DNA of 64,000 nucleotides from Montifringilla adamsi (Eukaryota; Chordata; Aves; Passeriformes; Passeridae). The notes beneath the pieces were generated by a model. The model was not told where the DNA came from. It worked only from the letters and a program-made list of their open reading frames with translations, and did not search any database. Within the stretch, counting starts at the first letter, position 1. Every line of letters begins with the position of its first letter. Of this stretch, positions 36,758 through 49,813 are shown in pieces. Position numbers and translations under genes: made by a program. The stretch covers positions 3,534,001-3,598,000 of the forward strand of contig JAGGNK010003335.1 in the NCBI GenBank assembly GCA_017590115.1, written 5' to 3'.

Positions 36758-39700
36758 ATCCTACTTTTAACAACTGCTGATTTGTGACACTTGCAATGAA
36801 CACAATTTAAATTCAGAGCAGGGCTCTAGTAAAATAATAAGAAGTACAAACGAGAGGGCTGCAGGAATTTCTTTCTTTTTCTCTTCTTCAGATATTGCAA
36901 TGGCTTCCCATGTCATAAGGGGCACTTATTGAATTTAAAGATGTCATAAGCCAGAAGCTCTCCTGCTCACTTCATATCACAGTGAACTCCAACTCAACAG
37001 CACTGGCAGCAGCACCAGAACAGCACTGTGGAGCTCTAAAGTTCACTGATGAGTGTTAGCTGAGGTCAGTCCTGGAGAGCAGCAATGAAAATTTCACAGG
37101 CTCTGTCTTCAAGAGGGTACAAAATCAGACCATTTATTTTGCAAATAATAAACCATTCCTGATGTTATTTTTCAGTGTTACAGAAAACTCAGATTTCATT
37201 CATACCTTATCAAAAACTTAAACTCTGTATTTCAACAGTATATTACAAAATCTAGAATCAGAGTCCTGGAAACAGAGATAATTACAAATAACATTTCTAC
37301 ATTAAAGCATTTCAGATACTGAAGTATTACCATCTCATGAGTTTAACTTAATTCTTACTAAAACATAAGTATTCTCTGTTAGTTTCAGTGCTGAAGAGCA
37401 TAATGCAAAGATGCATAATTCAAATTAGGAAAAGCCCATAAAGACACACACCTGCAAACTATGACTAAGGCCATTAGAGACAATTTGACTCCGTGTGAAC
37501 ACAGAGCTCAAACCTGCAGCAAGCTCAGAACCACAACAGGATCACAGAGGTGATTGAAAGTGTCAACAAACAAAAGACAATTTCAGAAGATCAAAGGGGA
37601 AGATTCTTGGGAACACAGTAAGATTAAATTATTATCCAGGGAAGTTAAATATTTTGCATTATTGAGTTATCTTGGTTGAAACCAACACTACAGAATTTCC
37701 TTGAAGAACTGGTTCTCAGTATGGATTTTGAATAAGTAACACTGAGATGCTGCACAGAAAATCTCCAAATAGAGTAATATGGCAGAAAGCTACAGTTAAC
37801 TGGCTCAAAAGAAAAAAAAAAGAAAATTGAAGAAAGGAGTGATGACCATTAATAAAGTAGGAAGAGTGTGAACAATGCAATAAAAGATTATATAAGAAAA
37901 GAAACTGAGTGGCAGAAGATGTAAACAGGATAAAACAAAATGAGAATCTAATGAAGCATAAAGAGAGGGTTCATTTAGGGGAAGGCATCGTAGGCAGGAT
38001 GTTCAGAGATGCAGCATTTTCACTTACAGTGGAAGAGAGAGGGATATAGCTTTGCTTGCAGCTTGTAAGGATGCTGCAGTAATCCAGATGGTAAGTTATG
38101 AGAGCCTGGTTAAAAGTGCTAGTGTAAAGAATGGGAAAGGGTATACAAGCTTATACTGCCCAATTTTGAATGTGGCACATTTCTTGTTCGAGTCAAATGC
38201 TGCTGATTTTACCTCATATCAGAGGCACAACATAAGCATAGGGAGAAAAAAGGAAATTCTACTGGGGAAAAAAAATTGTTGTGAGCATGGATTAATCTCT
38301 AAGAATTATTTAAAAAGTCAGTCAGAGAAATACAAATTGTGTATCAGTTGTAATTTATGTTAAATGCAGCTTTAAGTGCCACATGTGATATGTCTATATC
38401 CTCAGAAACAGAAAAGAGAAAAAATAACAGATGTTGCTGCTGTAAAACATTAGGCAACATGAGTGACACCATTTGTTTTCCTAAATGAAAATAAAAAAGC
38501 AAGAGAAATGAACACTGAAGACCTAAATTCATAAAATATTCAATACCTCACTTAGCTGATGTAGTATGTGACACCCTTTCTTGCTGCAAATCTCACAGCT
38601 GCTGTAGTAAAAGAAAGGAAGCAAAGAAATGGGAGTTAGTGTAAAATGATGGGGCTTTGACACAAGTCATGACAGGGATGAAACCTCTAATTTAGAAGCT
38701 TTCAGGAAATTTGGGAGTGCAGACCTTACAGTGATAGCCTCAAAGAACTGTGTATGGTTGTGTTATCCAGGAGGGAAGCAGCACAGCAGTTAAGTCCTGA
38801 CATGGGAGTTATTTGGGAAAAATATCTGAAGGCTTTTCAGAAAACATTCAAGACCTTTGCTGGGTGAAGACCTTCATTTGTCCCAAGAGACTCCTCTGAA
38901 GAGCTCAGTAAATAAGATAGTAGTTTTACCCCTGTCACCTGCAAGCTGCTGAGAATGTTATTTGTACTGCAATCCCAGCAAGAGCCCTTGCAGCAAGTTC
39001 TGAAGTTCTTCTCTCCTGCCTAGTGACAGCTTGCCCATTTCACTTGGCCAGGACAAGGCACATCTGGAGAGAGCAAGGATTGTAAAGAGCAGGACTGTGG
39101 TCAGTCTGTGAGAAATGGATACAGGAGGAAAAACAAAGAGAAAAAGCAGAGGAAGGCAGAACCTGCACACGGTGAGAGCCTGGAACAGAGCAGCATTTCC
39201 AACCAGATGGACTCTTTTTTAGATAGGAGGGTGATTTTCTGTTGGTTTTTAGCGGTGATTGTTTTGTTGGTTTGGGTTTTTGCTGTCCTTTTAATCCCCC
39301 ACAGTTGCTCTGATTACTATTGTTTGCTCTTTCATTAACTTAAGTTTGTCTTTGCAGAAAAATAGGCTCCCTGGCTGCTCCAGGTTCCTCACTGTGTGCC
39401 ACTCACCCCAGTGACAGAACATGAAAACAAATTAGAGACTGTGGGATTGAGATTCTACTTTCACCTTTCCCAAGATCTGTGGCACAGGGAGTAACAAGAA
39501 ACACAGTTTTGTATTTCTATGCTTCCTCACAACTCAAACTACTTTGACAGGGAAAATTGCAGATTACTGCTTCATTTTTGTCCCCACATAGTCTCTTCTC
39601 CATGCATTCTCCTCTCCCTGAAAGCAAACTACCAAAAAAAGCTGGTACGATTCCATTTGCACCATTCAGCAAAACCTAGTAAAAACCCACAGCAACTGCT

Positions 39701-42700
39701 GTGAAATTTTTTCACTTTTTCCCCTACAAATTCCTGCCTGCTGCCTGCACATGCTCCCTCCCCACTGAGCCAGTGCACTGTGATAATCACACCAGTAGCA
39801 TTCAGATAGAGATCAAGTGATGCAACCAGCTCTATCTCAACTCTGACTTTCAACTTCACATTCTACTTGGATGTACATTTTTTCCTCTAATGAAAACTGT
39901 TCTTAGATAACAGCAGAACTACCCCAGATTTAGATAGGAAAGGAAGGAGTCTAATCCATCTAAACGCAGGGAAAAGGGTTTGCTAGGTTATGCTGTCCTT
40001 CTTAATATTCTCTTTAAGTTTAAGAACACTGCTAGAACCATTTATATCTCAAAAAAATTACGACTTCTTGCAAAAGGGCAGGGCAGACAATATGCCATTT
40101 TTATCAGCCCTTCCAGTACTGGCTCCATACTGCTACAAAACCAGTCTTGTCCTGTGAAAGACTATACACATGGTGAAAATACTGAATACATACAAAACTA
40201 ATCCTGAATGTGTCAGATACACAGAGGCTTCCTGAGCTATGGCTGTGACACAGCTAAACACAGGAAAACAGCCTGAAATACAAGGGCAGAATCTGGGGTT
40301 CACTTTCTTTTTACACCTGACTTAGCTAAGCTGACAGTGAACTTTTTGTCTCTTGGGTTTTTCTTTAAGTCTTGCTTTATCCTGGAGCACTTAAAGAAGA
40401 GGGAGCACTTGGGTTTGACCAACCAAAGGCACCACATCCCAGTTTTCATGGAAGTTTATGTGTGGATAAACATAACCACTGCTCTCCTCATCACTGCTCT
40501 GTATTTTATCAGAAACAACTTTGATGATCCTGGAAGAACTCATTGACAGTGCAGTGCTTGAATAAGCGAATAGCTATCAACAGATCTATTGACTTCAGAG
40601 GGGCCACTTGTGTAAGAAGCAATTCTACAGCCATGACTATACAAAAAACCACATCAATATCCTCTGTTTCTTCTCCAACTTATCCTAGAGGTTAAATCTG
40701 CCAACAATCACAACCCCAAGCCATATAAATCAAGCTTCAAGTAAGATACGTCACCTTATTACATTATTCTTACAGTGATTGTCTCCCTGAATAACCATGG
40801 ACAGAATTCTAGGTTTTCCTGTGATCTGTAATCAAGTGCTATAAAACTGTATTCATCCATCTCATGCTGTGTTAATTGCTATGAATACTTAGAAGTGCCA
40901 GCACACTTAGAGCAAATACATCCCCAAAACAAGAAACATAGCAGCTTACGTTTCAAAGCACAGCCTGTACCCTCTGATTCACTGCCTGCTCTCCCTCCAC
41001 TATCACAACAGCTCGAACTTGGCTTCTAAATCAGCTGCTGAGACAATGATGCTGGAGCAGTGAGACACTGAGGGAACCAGCTCCCTCCCCAGAAATCCAC
41101 TCAATTAAATTTTGGCCGGAAGGAATCCAACCTAATATCAAAGATGCTGCCATGAGGGTAAGTTCCCTGGAGCACAGGGTTAATGATTCAGAGCATATCA
41201 GGCTGGCCTGGAGCAGTGGAAAAGAAGGCACACCTAAATTAATAAATAAGTACATAGGGAAGCAATCCAAATAAATACCAGCAGTAATTGGAAAAAAGAC
41301 CCCAAAAAACTATGGAGACCTACTGCTGTCGTTGGTGCCCTATTTAAGGGATATTCAAATTTTCCTAAAATCTCACCTTAATGCCTGAATATTTTATTTC
41401 CCAAGATCGCCGATACATAAAACACCAAAGAGTCTGTTAATACCCACAAAAAAGTCTCAAGCATAAGTCAGTCGTCTCTGAAAGATACTGCAGTTCCTGC
41501 TAGGAGTAGGTGCAGGACATTTTCACATTCAAAATGGAAACTGAATGTTGGATGTCTTCTTTGCCTCATATTTTGCTTCTTTGTAATTCATCCTTATATA
41601 TACATTGCCACCAGCATTACAATACAAGAACTTGCATAGTCTCTAAAGTATTTATCTGTGAAATGACAGTGAAGTAAGGGTATCTGATTATGTGAAGAAC
41701 AAGGTTTTCTAAACTTAACATTCCAGACCTAATAGTAGAGAAATGCACATCCACCTCTTTTACATTTGTTCCAAATTCAGTTGCTAAATTAAGAGATTCA
41801 TTAGTTTTGTCCCCCAAAACCAGAACAAAGTCCCCCTTTCCTTTCTTTGTATGCACTACTTACTAGGATGTTAAAGCAAGGACAATTTCCCCACTAGAAT
41901 GAGAACCATCAAAAGCTCTGAGAGGATATTCTGAACTATTGTCCCCAAGCAGCAGGAAGAACACACCATACAAGTGCTTCATCTGCTTCTATTGCAGGAA
42001 CACCAACAGTCAAAAAGAGGCTGAGCTACTTTGGAAGACAAAGATGTCACTTGCTCTTTCCTTTAACAGCTGTCTTTGATGATTATATATATATATGCAA
42101 TGTATAATTTCTTTATATGTATAGCAAATTTTTAACATCTGCAACACAAGTTCTAAATACATTTAGCTAACAATATTCAGAAACCTGCAGTAATGTTATA
42201 AAGCAGGCAATAGCCATGTTCCTGCCAGCTTCATTCTAGCTGAATTACTTTCCCCTTTAGAAGCTGCATCTAATAAGTTAATTAAGTGACTGGAATTAGA
42301 TTCCAGGATCATTAATAGACTGTGTTAAAGTCACCCAAATGAAAACTCTCTAAGAACTGGGCAGGTTTATGTTCATAACTGAAAAATATTTGGCCATTTT
42401 GGCAAATTAGTTCTGTCATCCGTTCACAAGAATATTGAATACTTTGCTCTGTCAAAAAAAAATTACATCTCTACAAATAGCTCTACACCCAAAGCCTTGT
42501 TGTAGGAACTCCCCATGCCCTAATTTGTAGCAAGTTAGTTATTTATGCTACTTAGACAGTCTGTATTATCTCAGCATCTTAGAGCTCCAGCACAGGGCAG
42601 TGCCCTCGTGCCCACCGTTAGCTAGGGGCCACCTCAAAAGAAAGGTTCAAAGGAATTTTCAACCAGTGAGATTAAAGGCCCTGAACCCATGGTCTCTTTA

Positions 42701-45700
42701 AGGGGAAAAAAAGACAATATTTCACAAAAAGTATTTGGAGAATAAATTTCTATCAGAAATCTGCTAATAAAAAGCAAAACCCTGTTGATAAAGGACAGGA
42801 CTTTGTGACTCCTCTTTCTGTGTGATCAACAGCTCAAGCTGGATCCTGTGACATAAAGAGTAAAGCTGAGCTTCCAGGTGCTGTGAGAGAAGGTCTGATG
42901 CTGGAATAAATCAGTTCTGTGCTGTTAAGGGGAGTGAACACAATAGTGACGGGCAATGTATAAGAAAATAGAAGTCAAAACAGCAACAGAACAATCAAGT
43001 AGATAGATATTTGTTACCATGGCAACCCACCAGCATATGCTAGAAAGCATATGTGCTGGAAAAAGCCTCAGACATGACAAGGAGAAATAAGAGAAACTGC
43101 AACCCAGATAGGGTTTGGGCTGTGCTAGACTTGAAAAGCAGTCCTGCTCCTTATCTCTGAGCAAGGTGATGACATGCAGACCACAGGAATGACATTGCCT
43201 AGTGGGCAGCCTCTTCAGGAGCACCCATGGTACAGGGAAGTCATGTTCAAGTTTGGCAATGAAGACACAGTATGATTGGAGAAGGTGAAAGGAAGTCTGA
43301 ACTCTCAAGACAGACTGTTCAAAAGACATTGCTATATCCCATTCGACAAAAATCTCTCCTTGGGCCTGTAACAGACTCTGTATAGGAGCAAAACCAACTC
43401 ACTTCTATTGTTATTGCCACACTAGCTCCCAGTTCAAAATTCAGGTATGTCTTGTAAAATCTCTATTTGCTTCTAGTATATGTCACGTAGAAAATTAAGG
43501 TCTAATTATTACATTTTTACTCTCTCTCTCTCTAAGATATCTGGCAAGTTCTACAGGCAGTATTTTGTACTCTTATGAAGGATCAGCCAAGAGAAAAGGC
43601 ACTGGTAATCTTACCAAGACATCACAACCTGCATCACCTCAAGTCCCTTCCACGCCCAGCTCATTAGTTGCTCCATTTTTTTGCACCTCAGATCACCCAG
43701 ATATTTTAGCTTTCTGCAAATAGTCAAACAGGCAGAACTTTTATTACCTCTCCTTTTGAAGAAAGAGAGAGAGAAGCAGAAGCCAAGGGTCTTTTACTGC
43801 TTTTTTCAAGCAGTACTTCCAGGTTGGATATTTAATGTTGGCAGTCATACTGTAAGCCCATTCCTTTAGAAAATTCCTCAGGGAAGAAGCTGTACCAGAA
43901 ATACTGGCTGAAATGGTAACCCTTCATCCTTAGGGTCAAAGGAAAACCTCTTCCTGTAAGCTCAATGAAAACGAATCTGCTGGTACGAATGAAAGCAAAA
44001 AAAAGTTGCCTACTGTATAAACACCTCCAAAGTAAATAAAACCCTTGAAGGGAAACGACAAAGTTACAGAGTCAGGGGAAATAGCAGAAAGATAAACTAT
44101 CTCAGGAAGCCAGATTCACTCCTGTGCAATACATCAGTAGGAGGACAAAAAAAAATATTGAAAACCATGGCATGTTTTAATAGATTTAAAAAAAAATGTA
44201 TGAAAGTCTGACTTAACAACTGTGCCTTCTCCCTCAAAACCAAACACACACAAAACAACACAAAAATACCTGGAAGACAAACCAAAACAACTTTAGAGGA
44301 AACCATAACTTTGGAAATTAAAACTAATAATTCTCTAACTATTTTAAATTCTAACGCTTGTGACAGAGCATTGGAGGTGTTCATTTCAGACTGGCAAAGC
44401 AGATAAAGGTCCCACTTGAAAAATAAAAAAGATGTCCAAAACAGAGCAGAATAAGAAAGGTCTGCACAAGCACTGATGGAAGAGAGCCACTAGGCCAACT
44501 CTCTAAAATCAAAATGCATTTCTTTTGATGGAAAAGATCTGGATTAGTAATGTTTAGCTGAGTGCAGTATATGGATCAGTTATCATCAATTGGACAGGAA
44601 ATAGCTCATTTAAGAAAGCAGTAGCGCAGGAGTTTTCTGATGGTGAAGAATATAAACACCAGAAATATCTGTTTCTGTGATGACACAAAACATTAACAAT
44701 TACAAACACAAATTGCTAAGGAAATTATTTAATAACAGTGTATATTCATGTCAGTCCCATTTTATCATTATACCCTGCAGTACTATTTTGTATATAAAGT
44801 TGCACAGAGAAAAAAGCACTCCAAAGGAAATAGAGCTTGGGCACAGGATCAGGGGAGCTGCTTTTATAACTCTGTCACAAACTCACTCTGACTGATTCCA
44901 TTTCCTGTTACACATATTTGAGCACAGCCAGACCCATCCCTCTGGAGATGCCCTGGGTATGTCCTTCCCTGTGGACATCCTTTGAGTGTTCACCGAATTG
45001 TTCTCCATGGAAATTCCAGGAGCCATGCCTTCTGCTGGAAGCGTTTACCCAAGAGGGCAGTGCTCTGATGGCAGTAAGGCTGCTGCCATCCCTGCAGCTC
45101 TGTTTCAATAAACACCTCTGTGCCCACCTGTGCCGAGCAAAGCCTGAGAGGCAGCCTCAGCACAGATCCTGCCACAGGCTGGATCATGTTCATGCCCTCA
45201 GAGAACACTTCCCAGGGCATTTTCAAGTGCACAGTTAGACACAAGTTCTTGTGTCCGCAAACTGTACAAGACAAGGATGAAATATTCACTTTTTGCTTCT
45301 GTTCTAACCCTTTTTTATACTCTTCTTAGGCAGTGTCAAAATTCTCTTTTTATATGCTATTACTATCTTGAAATCTTCTCTTTTTGTTGCAAAGCTATCA
45401 TGGCAAAACACAAAACAGAATCTAGTTCAATACTAGTCAGACTCATGATATGACAGGATTTAAACAAAAACAGCTCCTTCCAGTTTCATTTGAAAATATG
45501 ACAAAGCCTGTTTATCAAATACAACAAACCCATCTATCACCTTCTAATTGGAAGCCTTTTTTGCTAGAATGCCTGATGCCTCACTAATCTGTACACCACT
45601 TAATATGGAAGTTAATAAATTATACAAGAGAACTAATTATACCTGTTTGTCAAAAGATGAGATAGTTAAACTGAGGATTTAAATAACAAGGAATGAGCAT

Positions 45701-48214
45701 TTTATCCTAATTAGTTTGACCTCAACTTTGAGGGACAGGGGAAAAGCAGAATAAATTTTTCTGACTAATCTCTGAGTGGTAAGAGCTATTATCATACAGA
45801 CAATGCAAGGCTGAAAGGGCCACTGTTTCATCAAGCACTGGAACATGCATTTCTTTCAAATCACAGTGTACCATCCTGACACCAATCTCCCCAGCTGTCC
45901 AATCTGCTTATGGTAGAAGACCATGAAAGTGAAAAAGTTAACATTCAACTTATTTTATCCACTTCCCTTCTTTGTTACTCTGAGGTTGTTTGTGCTCATA
46001 CACTTATTAAAAGTCTACCTTTGTGATTTCCAGCCTATTGTTAAAAACCCACACAAACAAAAATAATAAAAACAATGGAAGAAGTTCTAACGGACAAAAT
46101 AATTTCCTCTAAGCATATGTAAAACAGGTCTAGTTATGAAAAACTATCTGAAAGACAGCCCCCACTGGAACAGGAGAGGTGCTGACCAGCAATAAAAGAC
46201 AAAGCAAAGAATACCTGCAATTGCACAAAACACGGTGCCTGTATTTGGCTTTACCTGCTTGACTGCTGTGCCCAGAGCAGTACACAATTCTCCCTCTTCA
46301 GGTTGCATCACCATATGTTTTTCACTCCTCCTTTGCTTAAGAAGGAAATTACATCAAAATAAACTAACAGTTTATGCACAAAATATATGTAGATACATTT
46401 TCCAGAGTTCATATTTAGGTGAACCCTCTTGACCATAGCTTTGCTCTATGGATGCTGCATACCAAGTGACCAATTCAGCAACGCTAAAACTGCTTTTATA
46501 ATGAACTCCGAACCTTGAGTTGTTACGCAGTACCTATGGCTCTCTAGTAAAACACCTCTAGGGACAAAAACAATAACATTCCCTACTCCAGAAGAAACTA
46601 ACAGCTCTATGTTCTATTCCTTAGGATAAAGTATCATTATAAGCTTCAGAATTCCAAGTCTCTGGTCTAAGCTAAATCTTCAGAAATAATTTTCACAATA
46701 AAAATACAAGAAGTTGAGAGCCTGTCACAATGTCAAATCCAAAGTGATTAGAACTTTCTGTTGATTGCTGCTTCCAGCCGTATCCTAGAGACTGTTTCTA
46801 CAACCCTTGCACTGAAGAGCAGCCTGTGCCAGCAGCCCACTGACATCAAAGCAGTGCCTGGTGTGTGTGCTGGGCAACGTGGGCAGGCACAGTGGAACTG
46901 GATTCTGACACATAACCTACAGCAGTGCAAGCATGAAGAGATGCTCCCTAAATATTTAATAATACCTGTCTTAGTTCTTCAGTTAAATAACCTTTTAGCC
47001 CAAGGAAGCCTAAAAAGACATGTTTTACTTCTGCAAGCTACAGGTACTTTAAAAAATCTGTGCAGACTGAAAAAAGGCATGCAGGGAGTCTGAGGGGCTG
47101 AGCCAAAGCTGCCACAAGTTGATAGTTTGGGCATTAATTGAAAGCCAAGTTTCAAGGGCACTTCATGACAGTCTGAGCTGGCAGTGCCACTGCATGAGGT
47201 AATTCTGCCCCTTTTCCATCCATCTTGTTGCCATTCCTGTCTCACTTACTCACTCATCCTGTGCAAGTGTTGGCCCAATGCAGTGAGACACAAGGGATGT
47301 AACTGGCTGAAACAAAACTGAAGGTGATGGAGGGCTGAAAAGGAGAGTAAAGGTTAGCTTTAACCACATAGATTTTCCCCAATTCACCTTACATCATAAA
47401 TCTTTCCTTCCTTCTATAAGAGCAGGAAGACAGAGACTGTCAGCTGGAAGGCAGGTAATACTAATTTAGATCTTCTGACCATTAATGTGTCAGCGCAGCC
47501 TTACTAAGGATATACAAGGCTAATTTGTTTCCTTACAAAATGCACATTTGTATCCCTGTTCCCTGCTTTTTATTGCAAACAAAAGGAGAAAAACATGTCT
47601 TTATGCAGAATTTTTTTATAAACTAAATTCCAATATTTCCTTCTAGCAAAAGGTATAAGAACTTTTTACAATTAAGCACAAAAGTCTTGCTTTTTGATGT
47701 AATCCAGGGACTGCTGATCAGTTTCTAAAGAGAAAGAATTTTTGCAACTAGAAATAGGAAGAAATTGGTATTCTCTCCTTTCAGTCGTTACAGTTCTCAT
47801 CAGCTGTTTTTAACTTAACCTTTACTGGCTTACAATATCAACCAGACAAGTCTTCATGTAGTTTTTTTGGAGATGGTTCTGAGAAAGAAGAGAGAGCAGG
47901 AGGAAACAGATGATATTTACTGCACAATTTTAAGATTCAATCTGGATGAATCAAAACGAGTCATCTCCTGAGCCAGGAAGTACATGAGGATGTTTAAATG
48001 TAATTGAAAAATTCTCCATTCAATGCTGCAAAGAAAATTCTCCTTCCAGCATAGATCAGTCTTCAACAGCCGCAACCCTTAACTATTGGTTGTGATTCTC
48101 TAAAGATTCTAAATCACTTTACACAGGAATATCATTTCACCAAATGTTTCTGTGCCGGATTTATGCATCTAATTCATCCTGTTGAAGGGGTATTGTCCCA
48201 CAGATAATATTGAG
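36758..48214. other. Non-coding unique sequence
   Basis: Long A+T-rich stretch without recognised genes. Small features are (TA)6 at 42084-42096, (TC)6 at 43521-43533, and A/C-rich runs at 44235-44268 and 46042-46076. A T/G-rich stretch lies at about 39228-39290. A GC-richer stretch at 44920-45240 contains AATAAA at 45107-45112. The frames at 42925-43329 and 44990-45289 have no recognisable domain. Confidence 0.6.
44920..45240 (+). other. GC-richer stretch with a polyadenylation-like site
   Basis: About 320 bp of raised GC, open in several frames on both strands, with CAATAAACACCTCTGTG at about 45106-45122. AATAAA followed by a GT-rich word resembles a 3' end, as in an LTR or a retroposed transcript. 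No TG...CA ends, duplication or poly-A tail were found, and no protein is recognised. Confidence 0.2.
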
Positions 48215-48790
48215 TTCCGTACCTGTTTCCCTGTGTACTGTGCTCCTTGCACCCTGCCAGGGTTGACAGACTCAGAAAACACTCTTCATTCTACTGTCCA
48301 GGTCATTAATAAAAATACTGATTAATATGAGACATAGAATATTGACAAGCCCTCCTTGATATATTACCATGTTCTGACATTTGGCTAATTATACATATTC
48401 CTTAATTTTTCTCCGACCCGTTCTATATCCACCAGGCAGTAGACACCTCTAGACCACTTTTCCTCATCTGAATCAAGAAAACACTAAATGAACACAGTGC
48501 CAGAAGCTTGAGCCAATCAAGGTATATTGTATCAAATGCTTTTCTCCTCACCCCTGACCTGTAACACTGCTGTACAAAGAAATTAAATGGGCTTGTCACG
48601 ATTTGCCCTTGAGAAATCTGTTTACTTGGTAACAGATCTTGCTAACTGGCAGGGGCTTATAAGATGTCTATCCAATTATTTCTTGCTAGATTTAAGCCAA
48701 ACAGACTGGGCTTTAATTACCAGCTCATCCTTTCCCTATCCCCTCCTGAACTACTATATTTGCTTTTCCCCAGATACCACTTTCTTTTCT
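48215..48790 (-). mobile_element. Ancient CR1-type LINE fragment (reverse transcriptase, broken)
   Basis: The plus strand is the antisense of a CR1 reverse transcriptase. On the minus strand, from right to left: an N..PV.L fingers-region remnant (about 48670-48722), then FLKGKS*QAHLISLYSS (48608-48616 leftward), matching the CR1 FLKxKSCQTNLISFxxxVT block. KAFDTIYLD (48542-48516) matches the KAVDxxYLDFSKAFD catalytic block A, and IFINDLD (48317-48297) matches LFNIFINDLD. In-frame stops and at least one frameshift separate the blocks. The FADD catalytic box that should follow IFINDLD is missing, apparently deleted. The copy is old and inactive. Ends are approximate; the subfamily is not assigned. 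Confidence 0.8.
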
Positions 48791-49756
48791 ACACAGCCAG
48801 TTCTTTAAATGCCCTAGAATTAATCAGGTCCAGCCTCCTTGAAAACATTTAAGAAGAACTACACTTAAAGCTAGAAAACTTTGGCATCTATTTTTGCATT
48901 AACATAAATCCCTCAGTATAGAAGAATCCTCTGAAGCAGTTAAAAAAATGTTTCAACATCCATAAATCCTAAAAGAAAGCACAAATTGGCAGTCATGTGT
49001 CTTAAGAAAATTTTATTGCTATTCATCAGGCTTTAAGATCAAGAGAAACAGTGACTTGTATGGACAAAAATAATTTATAATTTTGAAGCAATTGGGACCA
49101 TAGCTGTGCACTTGGTTCTCAGGGTATTTTAGATGTGTATTGCTAGATCTCTCACTATTTGAGTTCTATTGTTCCATTTTTGGAAAGCAGATCCTAATAC
49201 AAACACTTCTACTTTACCACCCTGAAAACACTATTTCTAGGGGCCAAAAAAAATCAGAATGCAGTTAAGAGACACTTGTGTTTAGTCCTAGAACTGTGTC
49301 TGTAACTCAAGAACTCAGAAATCTTATCCTTGTCTTTGCTTTCCCTGACTGATGATGTTGGTGTGTCTCACTAGGGTCATGCACAGTTTTGAACCACACC
49401 ATGAGAGGTCACTGGGTGTAGGGAGCCTTATTTCACACCTAAGGTAGGACAAAAACCAAACTCCCTCCTTCTCTTTCCCCTTGTAAAAACACATGTCTTC
49501 TAGAAGGAACAAGCCCCACTAGAACAACAAAAATTCCTGACAGCCTAACACCTTCTCTAACTACTGCAACTAGTCCTTAATGTATCATATTTCTATGATA
49601 AAGAAATAATTCTTGGCAAATCCCTGCTACCAAACATGGAGAGATGGAGATCTTTCCCTGTGGGAGCTACACAGAATTGAACCTCTCCATTGTTCTTCAC
49701 ATATTACTTTCACACCAGTCCTACAGATGTCAGCGCAAACGACTCAGCCCTTGCTC

Positions 49757-49813
49757 AAAAAAAAAAAAAAAGAATCAGAGTAATGATTTGGTAATCAGTC
49801 TTTTTTTTTTTTT
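49757..49813. repeat. A15 ... T13 homopolymer pair
   Basis: A15 at 49757-49771 and T13 at 49801-49813 are separated by 29 bp and could fold into an all-A:T hairpin. Length of both runs is prone to slippage and sequencing error. Confidence 0.8.

Noticed and set aside
38180..38200. GTTCGAGTC resembling part of a tRNA B box.
   Set aside because: No matching A box or cloverleaf arms upstream.
42925..43329. A 134-codon minus-strand frame with cysteine- and leucine-rich words.
   Set aside because: No ATG-led gene structure, no splice context and no recognisable family; within the length expected by chance in 64 kb.
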